64,000 nt of DNA from Reichenbachiella sp. (GCF_033344935.1 NZ_JAWPMM010000001.1:4429501-4493500); one strand, 5' to 3'. Counted from the first letter of the stretch, positions 1 to 9,035 are shown. Numbers and translations: made by a program. The notes: generated from the letters alone by a model not told the origin.

Positions 1-153
1 GATGATTCTATGCAAACAGTGATGAACAAGTTTGAGATTACGCAGGCATGGAACCTGCCTGTAATCGATGAGGGACAGTATATTGGCTTTTTATCCAAAT
101 CTCGTATTTTTAATGCCTACCGAAAAAAACTGATTAATCAAGACAAAGAATAA
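1..153 (+). CDS. Chloride channel protein, C-terminal end (partial)
   Basis: Only the last 50 residues are in the window; the gene begins upstream and stops at 151-153. The tail reads like the second CBS domain of Bacteroidota ClC-type chloride channels: a segment ending NLPVIDEGQYIGFLSKSRIF followed by a short basic tail. CBS domains in this family are cytoplasmic and regulate the channel or antiporter. The call rests on the CBS-like 'LPVID...GFLSKS' pattern alone, so another CBS-containing protein remains possible. Confidence 0.6.
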   Translation, partial: DDSMQTVMNKFEITQAWNLPVIDEGQYIGFLSKSRIFNAYRKKLINQDKE

Positions 154-222
154 AAAGTTTAATTTCTCATTCTTTGTACTATTCTTTGATTTCAGATGCT
201 GATATTTTGTAACAAGCCTTCC

Positions 223-326
223 TTTTCCACAATTTCACAAAGCCCGAATATATATAATTAATTAAATTACAGATAGTTACATGCATTCAATTCAATGATG
301 TGGATAACTTTCAATTTTGTGGATAA
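223..326. other. Cluster of DnaA-box-like sequences with an AT-only tract
   Basis: Two perfect DnaA boxes (TGTGGATAA, the complement of TTATCCACA) lie at 299-307 and 318-326, inside a repeated 13-mer. A one-mismatch box (TTTTCCACA) lies at 223-231 on the other strand. Between them is a run of almost pure A/T at about 247-270. This combination resembles an origin or a DnaA-regulated intergenic region. The rest of the 297-bp gap (154-450) shows no gene. DnaA function is inferred from the box sequence only. Confidence 0.4.
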
Positions 327-450
327 CTTTTATCAATTCTTTAGATAGTACTATTTACTGAACGATTATATGTTTGTACAGCATTTTTGCAACTATCTAT
401 TTTTGAGTACGTTACGATATTTTACAGATAAACAGCTATTTCTATCGTCT

Positions 451-948
451 ATGAAAAGACACAAAAAATTACTTCTGATTGTCATTCTTTTTTTATGTTT
501 TGTTGGAAATAAATCCCTCGCTCAAAGCATTGAAGTTATTAAATACCCAGACTTAGCCAAGCTGATCAATACGCCTTCCGAAAAACACAAAGTAATTAAC
601 TTCTGGGCCACTTGGTGTCGGCCATGCGTAAAGGAATTACCACAATTCCTGGAATTATACGAAAAGTACAATGATGAAAACCTAGAGCTGAGTTTGATTA
701 GCTTCGATTTTGTTGAAGATTTAGAGAACAAGTTGAAACCATTCGTTGACAAAAAAAACATTGAGGCTAAAGTGTATCTCTTGGATGAAACTGACTACAA
801 TGCCTTTATCGATAAAGTAGATCCATCTTGGAGTGGGGCAATTCCTGCCACCTTACTTGTAGCAAAAGGAAACTCAAAAAGAAAGTTTATAGAAAAAGAA
901 TTCACGGAAGACGAACTAGAAAAAGTCTATCTGAACTTTATTAAATAA
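451..948 (+). CDS. TlpA-like thioredoxin-fold protein, exported
   Basis: A 165-residue protein. I chose the ATG at 451 because it begins a clean signal peptide (MKRHKK, hydrophobic core, cleavage after SLAQ); the longer reading from 370 puts a non-signal-like stretch in front. The active-site motif WATWCRPC at about residues 53-60 is the redox CxxC of TlpA/ResA-type thiol-disulfide oxidoreductases, preceded by the usual 'VINFWATW' strand. It probably acts in the periplasm. The next gene, 7 bp downstream, is another thioredoxin-fold protein, so the two are likely co-transcribed. Confidence 0.85.
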   Translation: MKRHKKLLLIVILFLCFVGNKSLAQSIEVIKYPDLAKLINTPSEKHKVINFWATWCRPCVKELPQFLELYEKYNDENLELSLISFDFVEDLENKLKPFVDKKNIEAKVYLLDETDYNAFIDKVDPSWSGAIPATLLVAKGNSKRKFIEKEFTEDELEKVYLNFIK

Positions 949-955
949 CACGATT

Positions 956-1585
956 ATGAAGAAAAATATACTTTTAGTTTTTGGTTTAGTTGCCGTAGCA
1001 GCCATGCTCTTTGCTAGTGGCAACAAAGAAAAAATCGTAAAACCTAAAATTGGTTTTAATGTCGGGGACAAAGCCACCGATTTCAAATTAAAAAATGTAG
1101 ATGGACGCACTATTTCCATGGCAGACTACAAAGAGGCCAAAGGATACATTGTGGTTTTCACTTGCAACACATGTCCTTTTTCAAAAATGTATGAAAAAAG
1201 AATTGATCTACTGAATCAGAAATATGAGTCAAAAGGGTATCCTGTTATTGCCATCAATTCAAACGATGTCACCAAACAGCCTGGTGATTCCTTCGACGAG
1301 ATGGTTAAACGGTCTAACGACAAAGGATATTCATTCCCCTATCTATACGACGAAAGTCAAGCGGTAGCCACGGCTTATGGTGCCACACGCACCCCTCATG
1401 TTTACGTCCTCAATAAAAATTTAAAAGTCTCTTACATAGGAGCCATAGATGACAACCATAAAGACGCAAAGGCAGTAACCAAAAAATATGTTGAAGATGC
1501 AGTAGACAGCATGCTTGCAGGTAAAGCGGTGAAAACCAGCTCAACCAAAGCCATTGGCTGCACGATAAAATGGAAGGACGTTTAA
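956..1585 (+). CDS. Redoxin/AhpC-TSA-type thioredoxin family protein, exported
   Basis: A 209-residue protein with an N-terminal hydrophobic segment (residues about 4-20), so exported or membrane-anchored. A redoxin domain follows, starting 'GDKATDFKLKNVDGRTISMADYK'. The catalytic motif is FTCNTCPFSK (residues about 70-79), a CxxC, with the cis-proline strand 'TRTPHVYV' downstream. This matches the Bacteroidota thioredoxin family proteins annotated as redoxins or peroxiredoxin-like. It forms a pair with the upstream TlpA-like gene. Its 3' end overlaps the convergent M16 peptidase gene by 4 bp. Confidence 0.85.
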   Translation: MKKNILLVFGLVAVAAMLFASGNKEKIVKPKIGFNVGDKATDFKLKNVDGRTISMADYKEAKGYIVVFTCNTCPFSKMYEKRIDLLNQKYESKGYPVIAINSNDVTKQPGDSFDEMVKRSNDKGYSFPYLYDESQAVATAYGATRTPHVYVLNKNLKVSYIGAIDDNHKDAKAVTKKYVEDAVDSMLAGKAVKTSSTKAIGCTIKWKDV

Positions 1586-2820
1586 GCGTCTTTTTTCTGA
1601 TAATACAATGTTGAGCAATTGGTTTTGTTCAACATTTTTTTTGCCTCAGCAATTAATCCATCCTCAGTAACGGCATTAATAGCTTCTGTTCCTTTATTGA
1701 CCAAATCTGTGTCTCCAAGCAAAGTATAATAAGCCAAACTCATCGCTCGATTAAGTAATTCTACTTCAGAAAAGACATGAGAAGATTCTGCTTGCATTTT
1801 TACTTTTTCTAATTCCTCTGACTTCAACCCGTCTCGCAATACGGCTTCAATTTCAGCGTCAACTACCTGATCTACTTCCTCGAACGTAACTTGATCCTTC
1901 AGTTTGCCTGAAATCACCAACAATCCTGGTTCGATTGATCCGGTGATGCTCGCACTTATTGAGTTTAGAAGTTTTGATTCCTTCACCAGTTTAGCATATA
2001 GTCGAGAAGACTTCCCTCTTCCTAAAACATCACTTAAAAGGTCAATCGTATGATATTTTTTGTGTAGCCTTTCCGGCATATGATAAGCTCGGTAGAAGGC
2101 ATTCATCGGCACGTTTCCTTCCACGGTTTGGCTACGCTCTTCTGCCTGTGTTGGTTCCTGTGGTAAATTTCTATGGTATGGCTCACCAGCTGGAATAGGT
2201 GCAAACCACTTTTCAGCTAGCGTTTTGACCTGTTCCAAAGTAACATCTCCCGCTACCACCAATATGGCATTGTTGGGTATGTAAAATTTCTTGAAGAAAG
2301 CCTTCACATCCTCCATGGTGGCGTCTTCTATATGTGAGATTTCTTTCCCAATCGTGTTCCATCGGTAAGGATGGACCTTATATGCCATTGGTTTCATATT
2401 AAGCCAAGCATCACCGTAAGGTTGATCAAGATACCTTTGTTTAAACTCTTCAATCACCACCTTTCGCTGCACCTCCAACGACTGTGGATCGAAGGCTAAG
2501 CTGAGCATTCGATCAGATTCTAACCAAAAGGCAGTTTCAATATTATTAGAAGGAATAGAAATGTAATAATTGGTATAATCGGGAGTGGTGAAGGCATTAT
2601 TCTCTCCTCCAACTTTCTGCAAGGGCTCATCGTAAGAAGGAATGTTCACAGAGCCACCAAACATCAGGTGCTCAAACAAATGAGCAAAGCCTGTCTTATT
2701 TTCATCTTCATCTCTGGATCCAACATTATACAGTACATTGAGTACAGCCACTTTCGTAGAATGATCTTCATGGACTACTACTTGAAGCCCATTATCCAAA
2801 ACAAATTTTTCGTATTTCAT
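1582..2820 (-). CDS. M16 family zinc metallopeptidase
   Basis: A 412-residue insulinase/pitrilysin-type peptidase. I start it at the ATG at 2820 (MKYEKFVLDNGLQVVV), where family members normally begin; an in-frame ATG at 2853 adds an 11-residue basic leader that looks untranslated. The inverted zinc motif HxxEH is present as HLFEH near residue 52, with the downstream glutamate in 'VVIEEFKQR'. Peptidase_M16 spans about 15-165 and the C-terminal M16_C half about 170-350. No signal peptide is seen, so a cytoplasmic site is likely unless the longer start is used. Confidence 0.9.
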   Translation of the reverse strand: MKYEKFVLDNGLQVVVHEDHSTKVAVLNVLYNVGSRDEDENKTGFAHLFEHLMFGGSVNIPSYDEPLQKVGGENNAFTTPDYTNYYISIPSNNIETAFWLESDRMLSLAFDPQSLEVQRKVVIEEFKQRYLDQPYGDAWLNMKPMAYKVHPYRWNTIGKEISHIEDATMEDVKAFFKKFYIPNNAILVVAGDVTLEQVKTLAEKWFAPIPAGEPYHRNLPQEPTQAEERSQTVEGNVPMNAFYRAYHMPERLHKKYHTIDLLSDVLGRGKSSRLYAKLVKESKLLNSISASITGSIEPGLLVISGKLKDQVTFEEVDQVVDAEIEAVLRDGLKSEELEKVKMQAESSHVFSEVELLNRAMSLAYYTLLGDTDLVNKGTEAINAVTEDGLIAEAKKMLNKTNCSTLYYQKKDA

Positions 2821-2982
2821 AGTTTTCCTTCTGGCCGTAAAAATAGAACTCAATGAGGGAATCTATACTATATTGATACATTCAATAAAATTTCTCTTTG
2901 AGCCCTTGCCAACTCAACCAAACTGTTAGATTTGTGATTGGCTCGTCCACAAACAATTGTTAAGCAACCCAATACTTACCCG

Positions 2983-4959
2983 ATGAAATTTGATCGAAAG
3001 GAACTTACCGACCAACAACTTCTTTCATTTTATAAAGACCTATTACTTCCAAGACTCATAGAGGAGAAAATGTTGATTTTACTACGTCAAGGCAAAATCA
3101 GCAAGTGGTTCTCCGGCATGGGACAAGAAGCTATTTCGGTTGGATCTGCCTTGGCGATGGAGCAAGATGAATATATCCTGCCTATGCATCGCAACTTAGG
3201 CATATTCACTACAAGGAAAATTCCATTGAATCGGTTATTCGCCCAGTTTCAGGGTAAAGCCAGTGGATTTACGCAAGGAAGAGATCGCTCCTTTCATTTT
3301 GGCTCAAAAGAACACCACTTGGTGGGAATGATATCTCACCTTGGCCCTCAGCTCGGAATTGCCGACGGAATCGCGTTGGCTCACAAACTCAGAAAAAACA
3401 AGAAGTCCACACTGGTTTTCAGTGGAGACGGAGGGGCCAGCGAAGGAGATTTTCACGAAGCATTAAATGTAGCTTCTGTATGGCAGCTACCCGTCATATT
3501 TGTAGTGGAGAACAATTGCTGGGGCTTGAGCACGCCGAGTAACCAACAATTCAACTTTGACTCCTTTACTCAAAAAGGCCCGGGTTATGGCATCAAAACC
3601 AAACAGGTCGATGGAAATAATCTTTTGGAAGTCTATCATGCCATCTCTGAAGCTTCAAAGTCAATAAAGAAGAAACCAGAGCCGTTCTTGGTCGAATGCA
3701 TGACGTTTAGAATGAGAGGTCATGAAGAAGCCAGCGGGACAAAGTATTACCCAGAAGGTCTACAAGACCAATGGTCGAAAAAAGACCCTGTAGACAACTA
3801 CGAGAAATTCTTGACCAAAGAGAAAGTGCTCAGCAAGAAACTCAAGTCAGAGATTGAAGGGGAGATAAAAAAGGCAATAGATGAAGGTTATAAAAAAGCC
3901 AATGAAGAAGATGCGGTGTCTGTTTCTACAGAGAAAGAGCTGAACGACCTCTTCTCGCCTTTCGAGCAAAAAATAATCGCTCCGAAGTCTAAAAAACAAT
4001 CGGACAAACGATTTGTAGATGCCATTTCAGATGGGTTGCGACAAAGCATGGAGAAATATTCAGAAATGGTACTCATGGGTCAGGATATTGGTAAGTATGG
4101 TGGTGTATTCAAGATAACCGAAGGATTTGTAGATCAATTTGGCGAAGAAAGAGTGCGCAATACTCCGCTTTGCGAATCCGCTATTATAGGTAGTGCTTTG
4201 GGTCTTTCTATCCAGGGAATTAAATCAATGGTCGAAATGCAATTCGCTGATTTCGTTACTTGCGGATTCAATCAGATCATTAACAATCTGGCCAAAATTC
4301 ATTGGCGATGGGGACAAAATGCCGATGTAGTTGTACGTATGCCTACTGGAGCTGGCGTAGCAGCAGGCCCTTTCCATTCTCAATCGAACGAAGCTTGGTT
4401 TTTTCATACGCCTGGTTTGAAAATCGTCTACCCTTCCAATCCATATGATGCTAAAGGGTTATTGAATGCAGCGATTGAAGACCCAAACCCTTATTTGTTT
4501 TTTGAACATAAAGCGCTGTATAGAGCACTTTCAGAAGAGATTCCTGACGACTACTATACCGTCGAGGTGGGTAGCGCTAACTTGGTGCAAGAGGGGTCTG
4601 ACCTTTCAGTAATTACGTATGGTATGGGCGTACACTGGGCAAAGGAGATCACCAAACAACTTGACATAGATGCTGATGTCTTAGACTTAAGAACATTACT
4701 CCCTTGGGATAAGGAAGCTATTGCAACCACAGTCAACAAGACCAATAAAGTGATCATCCTTCACGAAGACTGTTTGACTGGTGGCATCGGTGCAGAATTA
4801 GCTGCCTGGATTAGTGAACATCACTTCCAAGATCTCGACGCTCCAGTGATGAGGGAAGGAAGCCTAGACACGCCAGTGCCTTTCGCTGCGAATCTTGAAC
4901 AGAATTTTTTACCCAAAGACCGTTTTAAAAACAAATTAAAAGCCCTTTTAGAATACTAA
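2983..4959 (+). CDS. 2-oxoacid dehydrogenase E1, fused alpha and beta subunits
   Basis: A 658-residue thiamine-diphosphate enzyme with E1 alpha (about 1-330) and E1 beta (about 345-658) in one chain, as in branched-chain 2-oxoacid dehydrogenases of Bacteroidota. The TPP motif GDGG...N appears as 'SGDGGASEGDFHEALNVASVWQ'. The beta half has the usual 'GQDIGKYGGVF' and 'FADF' strands and the C-terminal transketolase domain. I prefer the ATG at 2983 (MKFDRKEL) over the TTG at 2938 because fused E1 proteins typically start MKFDRK. The most likely substrates are the 2-oxo acids of Val, Leu and Ile. Confidence 0.88.
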   Translation: MKFDRKELTDQQLLSFYKDLLLPRLIEEKMLILLRQGKISKWFSGMGQEAISVGSALAMEQDEYILPMHRNLGIFTTRKIPLNRLFAQFQGKASGFTQGRDRSFHFGSKEHHLVGMISHLGPQLGIADGIALAHKLRKNKKSTLVFSGDGGASEGDFHEALNVASVWQLPVIFVVENNCWGLSTPSNQQFNFDSFTQKGPGYGIKTKQVDGNNLLEVYHAISEASKSIKKKPEPFLVECMTFRMRGHEEASGTKYYPEGLQDQWSKKDPVDNYEKFLTKEKVLSKKLKSEIEGEIKKAIDEGYKKANEEDAVSVSTEKELNDLFSPFEQKIIAPKSKKQSDKRFVDAISDGLRQSMEKYSEMVLMGQDIGKYGGVFKITEGFVDQFGEERVRNTPLCESAIIGSALGLSIQGIKSMVEMQFADFVTCGFNQIINNLAKIHWRWGQNADVVVRMPTGAGVAAGPFHSQSNEAWFFHTPGLKIVYPSNPYDAKGLLNAAIEDPNPYLFFEHKALYRALSEEIPDDYYTVEVGSANLVQEGSDLSVITYGMGVHWAKEITKQLDIDADVLDLRTLLPWDKEAIATTVNKTNKVIILHEDCLTGGIGAELAAWISEHHFQDLDAPVMREGSLDTPVPFAANLEQNFLPKDRFKNKLKALLEY

Positions 4960-5036
4960 GCCCCTAACTTTGTAGCCTCTTATATTGAGTTCAATATATT
5001 TGTTAACTTCCCGTTTATATTGCGTAGAGAGGATAT

Positions 5037-6170
5037 ATGTTAAACAAGCGCTGGTATGTTTTTTTATTATTCGTAGGCCTAATAGTAGCCTCGGCACATA
5101 CCTCCTACGCGCAACTTTTAACTGATCGAAACAAGCTTAAAACCGCTAGAAGGGAAACTGGTTTTCTTCAACACAAAAAGAAAGCTAAAATCAAGGGGCC
5201 AAGTGGCAAACACAAAACCATCGCAGCCGGAAAAACTAAGTATTCCAAGACATCAAGTAAGGAAGGCTCCAGTCGAGGCATAAATCCTAAATATTCTGTA
5301 GCTAATGCCGGTCAGGTAAAGGGTAATAAAATTAGTCCTAGATACTCGGTAGCTAACGCAGGCCAAGTTAAGAGCAAGAAGGTTAATCCACGGTATTCTG
5401 TAGCCAATGCCGGACAGGTAAAAGGTAAAAAAATAAATATTCGATACACTCAGAGCCATGCCGGTGCAGGTATGGATAGAAAAGTTAGTCCTAGATACTC
5501 CGTGTTGAATGCAGGGCAGGTTAAGGGCAAGAAGATCAATCCACGATTTACTATTGCAAATGCAGGAAATGTAAAATCGAAAAAAATAAGTCCTCGATTC
5601 ACTCAGACCAACGCAGGAGAAGTAAAAGGAAAAAATATCAATCCACGATATTCGCAATGGAAACAAGCTGGCAAAGTGGTAGTGGTAAAACCAAGATTTA
5701 CCGTGCCTCCAACTTATAGCCGAACCAAGCCAGCCGGAAATCGAAACAAAGGCTTTTTGCCTAATTTCAACTTGTACAGAAAACCTGCCAAACACAAAGC
5801 AGGCCCGAATTCACAGTACGCTGGTGTGATGAAAAACAAATATCAAAAACCTTTGGCTGTGGGTGATCACAATCAAAATATCAAGAGCTATACCAAGTTC
5901 TCCAATCGAAATTTGCGCTTCTCTCCCAATGCTCAAATGGCCAACTATGAGTTGAAGACTAAAAAAAGACGGAAGAAGAGCAGTATGCACCCAAGTGCTA
6001 ATTATCTCTCAGCCAAATATTATAAGAGCCGTTCAGTTCGAAATACCAAAAGAAAGTTTAATGTGGTATGGGTTCGCATGAACGGGAACAAAATCCAACC
6101 TGACGCTGTTAAGAAAAAAACTAAAAAAGCTAAGTTCGATAAAGACGAAATCGATATTTGGAATAATTAA
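5037..6170 (+). CDS. Secreted basic protein with 17-residue tandem repeats, function unknown
   Basis: A 377-residue protein with a good signal peptide (residues 1-25, cleaved after SYAQ). It is very rich in Lys/Arg. Residues 83-218 are eight tandem 17-residue repeats of the form NPRYSVANAGQVKGKKI, decaying toward the C-terminal copy. The remainder also carries YxxK and 'NAQMANYELK'-like elements but no domain I recognise. High positive charge plus regular Tyr/Arg spacing would suit binding to acidic surface polymers, peptidoglycan or nucleic acid; this is inference. The ytxJ-like gene begins 2 bp after its stop, so they are probably co-transcribed. Confidence 0.75.
   Translation: MLNKRWYVFLLFVGLIVASAHTSYAQLLTDRNKLKTARRETGFLQHKKKAKIKGPSGKHKTIAAGKTKYSKTSSKEGSSRGINPKYSVANAGQVKGNKISPRYSVANAGQVKSKKVNPRYSVANAGQVKGKKINIRYTQSHAGAGMDRKVSPRYSVLNAGQVKGKKINPRFTIANAGNVKSKKISPRFTQTNAGEVKGKNINPRYSQWKQAGKVVVVKPRFTVPPTYSRTKPAGNRNKGFLPNFNLYRKPAKHKAGPNSQYAGVMKNKYQKPLAVGDHNQNIKSYTKFSNRNLRFSPNAQMANYELKTKKRRKKSSMHPSANYLSAKYYKSRSVRNTKRKFNVVWVRMNGNKIQPDAVKKKTKKAKFDKDEIDIWNN
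5283..5690 (+). repeat. Eight tandem 51-bp coding repeats
   Basis: Eight in-frame copies of a 51-bp unit encoding the 17-residue repeat of the preceding CDS. Copies 1-3 and 5 are closest to each other (PRYSVANAGQVK or PRYSVLNAGQVK); copies 4, 7 and 8 are the most diverged. Such repeats are prone to copy-number change by slippage. Confidence 0.85.
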
Positions 6171-6172
6171 TT

Positions 6173-6526
6173 ATGAATTGGAATCAACTAACAGCTAAAG
6201 ATCAAATAGATCAGATCAAAGCTAATTCTTCAAACCAACCCGCTCTTATTTTCAAACACAGTACAAGATGCAGCATCAGCGCTATGGCCGAAAATAGATT
6301 GGAAAGAGCATGGAATACAGAAGAAATTTCAACCATGGAAATTTACCACCTGGATTTGATCCAGCATAGAGATATATCTGATTATATCGCGAGCACGTTC
6401 AACATACCACACGAATCGCCACAAGTCTTGATTATATCCGACGGTGAGTGCGTCTATCACAATTCACACATGGGCATTGCGTACCACGAAATCAAAAGAA
6501 TATTTGACTCTTTAATTACCGCCTAA
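6173..6526 (+). CDS. ytxJ: Bacillithiol-system redox protein YtxJ (monothiol)
   Basis: A 117-residue, signal-less thioredoxin-fold protein. The segment 'ALIFKHSTRCSISAMAENRLE' contains a single active-site Cys (about residue 33) in the YtxJ-type motif, and the cis-proline region 'HESPQVLII' follows. The family (DUF2847) is linked to bacillithiol, the low-molecular-weight thiol of Firmicutes and many Bacteroidota. It sits directly behind the repeat-protein gene. Confidence 0.88.
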   Translation: MNWNQLTAKDQIDQIKANSSNQPALIFKHSTRCSISAMAENRLERAWNTEEISTMEIYHLDLIQHRDISDYIASTFNIPHESPQVLIISDGECVYHNSHMGIAYHEIKRIFDSLITA

Positions 6527-6527
6527 A

Positions 6528-7118
6528 TTAGGATTCTTCCTTTTCCAGTGAACAAATCATATGGGCCAGTTTTTTGGCCTTTTTTCCATACATCAAGTGA
6601 ATCATGTAGAAAGTGATCGGAATAGCCACAAGTAATCCGCACGCCATACCAATAATGAATGATTCTGGGTTTGTTGAGAATTTGACATAAAAGTCATCGC
6701 CATCCAAATATAAAACCACACCCATCATTAAGGGCACTAAGACAATAGATGCTATTTTATAATGAAGGATAAACCTTTTCACCATTTTTTGAATGGTATA
6801 AAGGTAGGCCAGCACCGAACTGTCAATCTCCTCTTTCTTTATGCTATCTATCAAATTTCGGTAGTAGAAGTAAAACAGCAAATCTAGAATCAACAATCCT
6901 ACTCCTATAGTCCATTGATCAGAAAAGATCATACCCAAACCAATACTTGTAAGCACTACAAGATTGATCCAAAGTTCAAAGGATAGAGTCTTTATAAATC
7001 TATACACTAGGCTATCGGACCCCTTTCGAATCATTTCTTCGATTTGCGGCTCACTGAATGCTTTCACATTCTTGGCATCACCTTGCTTCCAAATGTCCTT
7101 AATGTCCAAATCTTTCAT
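6528..7118 (-). CDS. Membrane protein encoded with an ECF sigma factor, possible anti-sigma factor
   Basis: A 196-residue protein with a soluble N-terminal stretch (about 1-45) and four predicted membrane segments (about 48-64, 68-86, 118-136, 152-172). Its start overlaps the end of the sigma-factor gene by 20 bp, so the two are translationally coupled. Position and topology suggest it could hold the sigma factor at the membrane, but I see no zinc anti-sigma motif (HxxxCxxC). The role is therefore inferred from context only. Confidence 0.7.
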   Translation of the reverse strand: MKDLDIKDIWKQGDAKNVKAFSEPQIEEMIRKGSDSLVYRFIKTLSFELWINLVVLTSIGLGMIFSDQWTIGVGLLILDLLFYFYYRNLIDSIKKEEIDSSVLAYLYTIQKMVKRFILHYKIASIVLVPLMMGVVLYLDGDDFYVKFSTNPESFIIGMACGLLVAIPITFYMIHLMYGKKAKKLAHMICSLEKEES

Positions 7119-7584
7119 CGATGATCTTTTTAAGTTGTGCCTTTACTCTATTCACTTTGGCGCCCACATTGGTAACAGTAATACCCAAAATTTCTGCCAT
7201 TTCCTTGTAGCTTTTTTCCTCTAGGTAAAGAAGAATAATGGCTCGATCAGATTCTCTTAAAAGCTTTATTGCCTTATAGAGCTCCTGCACTCTTTCCTCT
7301 TGTAGTGCACTATCTTCATCCACTACATCCGGGATTTCTCTGTTTTCAGTTGGAATGGTTCTTTTCTTACTTCGAAGTTGCGACAAGCAAACATTCAAAC
7401 ACACCCGGTATGTCCATGTGCTCAGCTTCGAAGCGCCTCGAAATGTATCAAATGAACGCCACAATTGGACAATGCACTCTTGATAATAGTCATTGAAATC
7501 ATCGGTACTATCCGTATATATCCGACAGACCTTCGCAATGATGCGATGGTTGTTATCCAAAAATCCCTGAAAGTCAGATTTCAT
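7099..7584 (-). CDS. ECF-type RNA polymerase sigma factor
   Basis: A 161-residue sigma-70 family protein. Region 2 is seen in 'DYYQECIVQLWRSFDTFRG' and 'STWTYRVCLNVCLSQLR' (about 30-75). Region 4 is the C-terminal helix-turn-helix 'EKSYKEMAEILGITVTNVGAKVNRVKAQLK' (about 120-155). The length suits a minimal ECF factor. It is followed by the overlapping membrane-protein gene, the usual sigma/anti-sigma arrangement. Confidence 0.92.
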   Translation of the reverse strand: MKSDFQGFLDNNHRIIAKVCRIYTDSTDDFNDYYQECIVQLWRSFDTFRGASKLSTWTYRVCLNVCLSQLRSKKRTIPTENREIPDVVDEDSALQEERVQELYKAIKLLRESDRAIILLYLEEKSYKEMAEILGITVTNVGAKVNRVKAQLKKIIDERFGH

Positions 7585-7643
7585 ATACGATTGATTTCAA
7601 GAAGGTAGGTTGATGGGAATTGTATTTTATTACAAACTACCTA

Positions 7644-8807
7644 TTATTTTATTGGCATTCGCTCAAACGGTTTGTTTCTATCGAATAGATAACGATACGT
7701 ATGATGAGTTTTTCCAATCTCTCCTCCTACCTGCTTCACTACCAAAATCATTTTTCGATTGAAATCACCTATCCAGTTCATTTCTAATATAGGATAACGC
7801 TTGTAGTCCTTCTGAACCATTTGTGCTGTGGCCATAACCAATGCGCCATCCAGTCCCTTACCCTGATGAGCAGGCGCCACACCAAACACCAATCCGAGCA
7901 TTTTCTTATTGGTCTTTCGCCATTTGTGCCAAACGAATTTGAGTTTACCGATCAGGTCCAATTTGCCATTGACATGTTTGAAGATTTGATTGACTTCTGG
8001 TAGGTTGAGATAAAAAGCCACTGGCTCACCTTTGTAATAAGCAAACCAAATGATCTTCTCATCGATGATGGGTTTCATTTGCTTCATGATAGCCTGAGAC
8101 TGCTCTTTGGACATCTCCGCTACACCGTCATGATTGGCCCAAGCCACATTATAGACTTGCCGAAAATCCTCTGTGTATTTCTCCAAATTACTCAACTTCA
8201 TATGCTCAAAAGAATAATCTGGGTCTTTATTGAGTACGTCCGCTTTTTGCATAATCCGTGGATGAAATGGATCAAAGGTGTTTCTAATGAAGGTAAACTG
8301 CTTAAAATAGACTTGAAAACCGTAATTCTCAAACAGTTCTTGATAGTACGGAAATTGATAATTGCATTGGTAATTAGGCTCAATATCGAATCCATCGACG
8401 AGCAGCCCCCACCACTTGTCTCGATCACCAAAATTGATCGGACCATCCATGGCTTCCATTCCTTGTTCCTCCAGCCAAGCTTTGGCCGTATCAAACAACA
8501 GGTTGGCGGCTTGCTGATCATTGATGCATTCAAAAAAACCACAACCACCAGTAGGCTGGTCATTATCCTTATCTTTTATTTTATCATTGACAAAGGCTGC
8601 TATTCGACCAACAATCTGACCATCAGTTTTGAGTAACCAACGTTTGCATTTTCCCCATTTAAAAGTCTTATTCTTCTCTGTATCAAAAACAGCATGAACA
8701 TCTTTATCTAAAGGACGTATCCAATTTTTTTCATTCTTATACAAGCGCACAGGCATTTCCACAAAATCCTGTTCCTCACGTTTGCTTTTTACCTCTATCA
8801 ATTCCAT
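7644..8807 (-). CDS. GNAT-like N-acetyltransferase, YghO-type
   Basis: A 387-residue cytoplasmic protein. It contains 'DGPINFGDRDKWWGLLVDGFD' (about 121-142) and a C-terminal GNAT-like acetyl-CoA region, 'VFGVAPAHQGKGLDGALV' (about 310-328). This layout matches the YghO-type family of uncharacterised acyltransferases common in Bacteroidota. No substrate is known to me. The gene lies alone between the sigma gene and the tRNA cluster. Confidence 0.7.
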   Translation of the reverse strand: MELIEVKSKREEQDFVEMPVRLYKNEKNWIRPLDKDVHAVFDTEKNKTFKWGKCKRWLLKTDGQIVGRIAAFVNDKIKDKDNDQPTGGCGFFECINDQQAANLLFDTAKAWLEEQGMEAMDGPINFGDRDKWWGLLVDGFDIEPNYQCNYQFPYYQELFENYGFQVYFKQFTFIRNTFDPFHPRIMQKADVLNKDPDYSFEHMKLSNLEKYTEDFRQVYNVAWANHDGVAEMSKEQSQAIMKQMKPIIDEKIIWFAYYKGEPVAFYLNLPEVNQIFKHVNGKLDLIGKLKFVWHKWRKTNKKMLGLVFGVAPAHQGKGLDGALVMATAQMVQKDYKRYPILEMNWIGDFNRKMILVVKQVGGEIGKTHHTYRYLFDRNKPFERMPIK

Positions 8808-8909
8808 GCCCTAAACTTAAACACACCATAGGGTATTGACAATATTTGAAGTATGAAGAAGAAAAATATCAAGTCTTTAGAAAAAAATTTCACCTTTTTA
8901 TACCAAGCC

Positions 8910-8940
8910 TTTGGAAAAGATAAAAAGCAGTTTACTTTTG
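8910..8940 (+). promoter_or_regulatory. Bacteroidota-type promoter of the tRNA-Glu cluster
   Basis: A TTTG box at 8910-8913 and an exact TAnnTTTG box at 8933-8940 (TACTTTTG) are separated by 19 bp. This matches the -33/-7 consensus of Bacteroidota primary-sigma promoters. It ends 16 bp before the first tRNA. No equally good promoter precedes the second or third tRNA. Confidence 0.75.
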
Positions 8941-8956
8941 CAGACCATTACAAAAT

Positions 8957-9028
8957 GGTCCGTTCGTCTAGGGGTTAGGACGCCAGGTTTTCATCCTGGT
9001 AACAGGGGTTCGATTCCCCTACGGACTA
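8957..9028 (+). tRNA. tRNA-Glu (anticodon TTC)
   Basis: A 72-nt cloverleaf: acceptor GGTCCGT/ACGGACT, D arm GTCT/GGAC, anticodon stem CCAGG/CCTGG with loop TTTTCAT, and T arm AGGGG/CCCCT with loop TTCGATT. A encoded at 9028 is the discriminator and CA follows. First of three tandem copies. Confidence 0.97.
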
Positions 9029-9035
9029 CAGTAAT

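Noticed and set aside
370-450. Longer N-terminus for the TlpA-like protein
   Set aside because: The 27 extra residues precede a complete signal peptide and look untranslated; the ATG at 451 is the natural start.
5283-5690. Regular repeats as a CRISPR array
   Set aside because: The 51-bp units are contiguous, in frame and encode a peptide repeat; there are no unique spacers and no cas genes.
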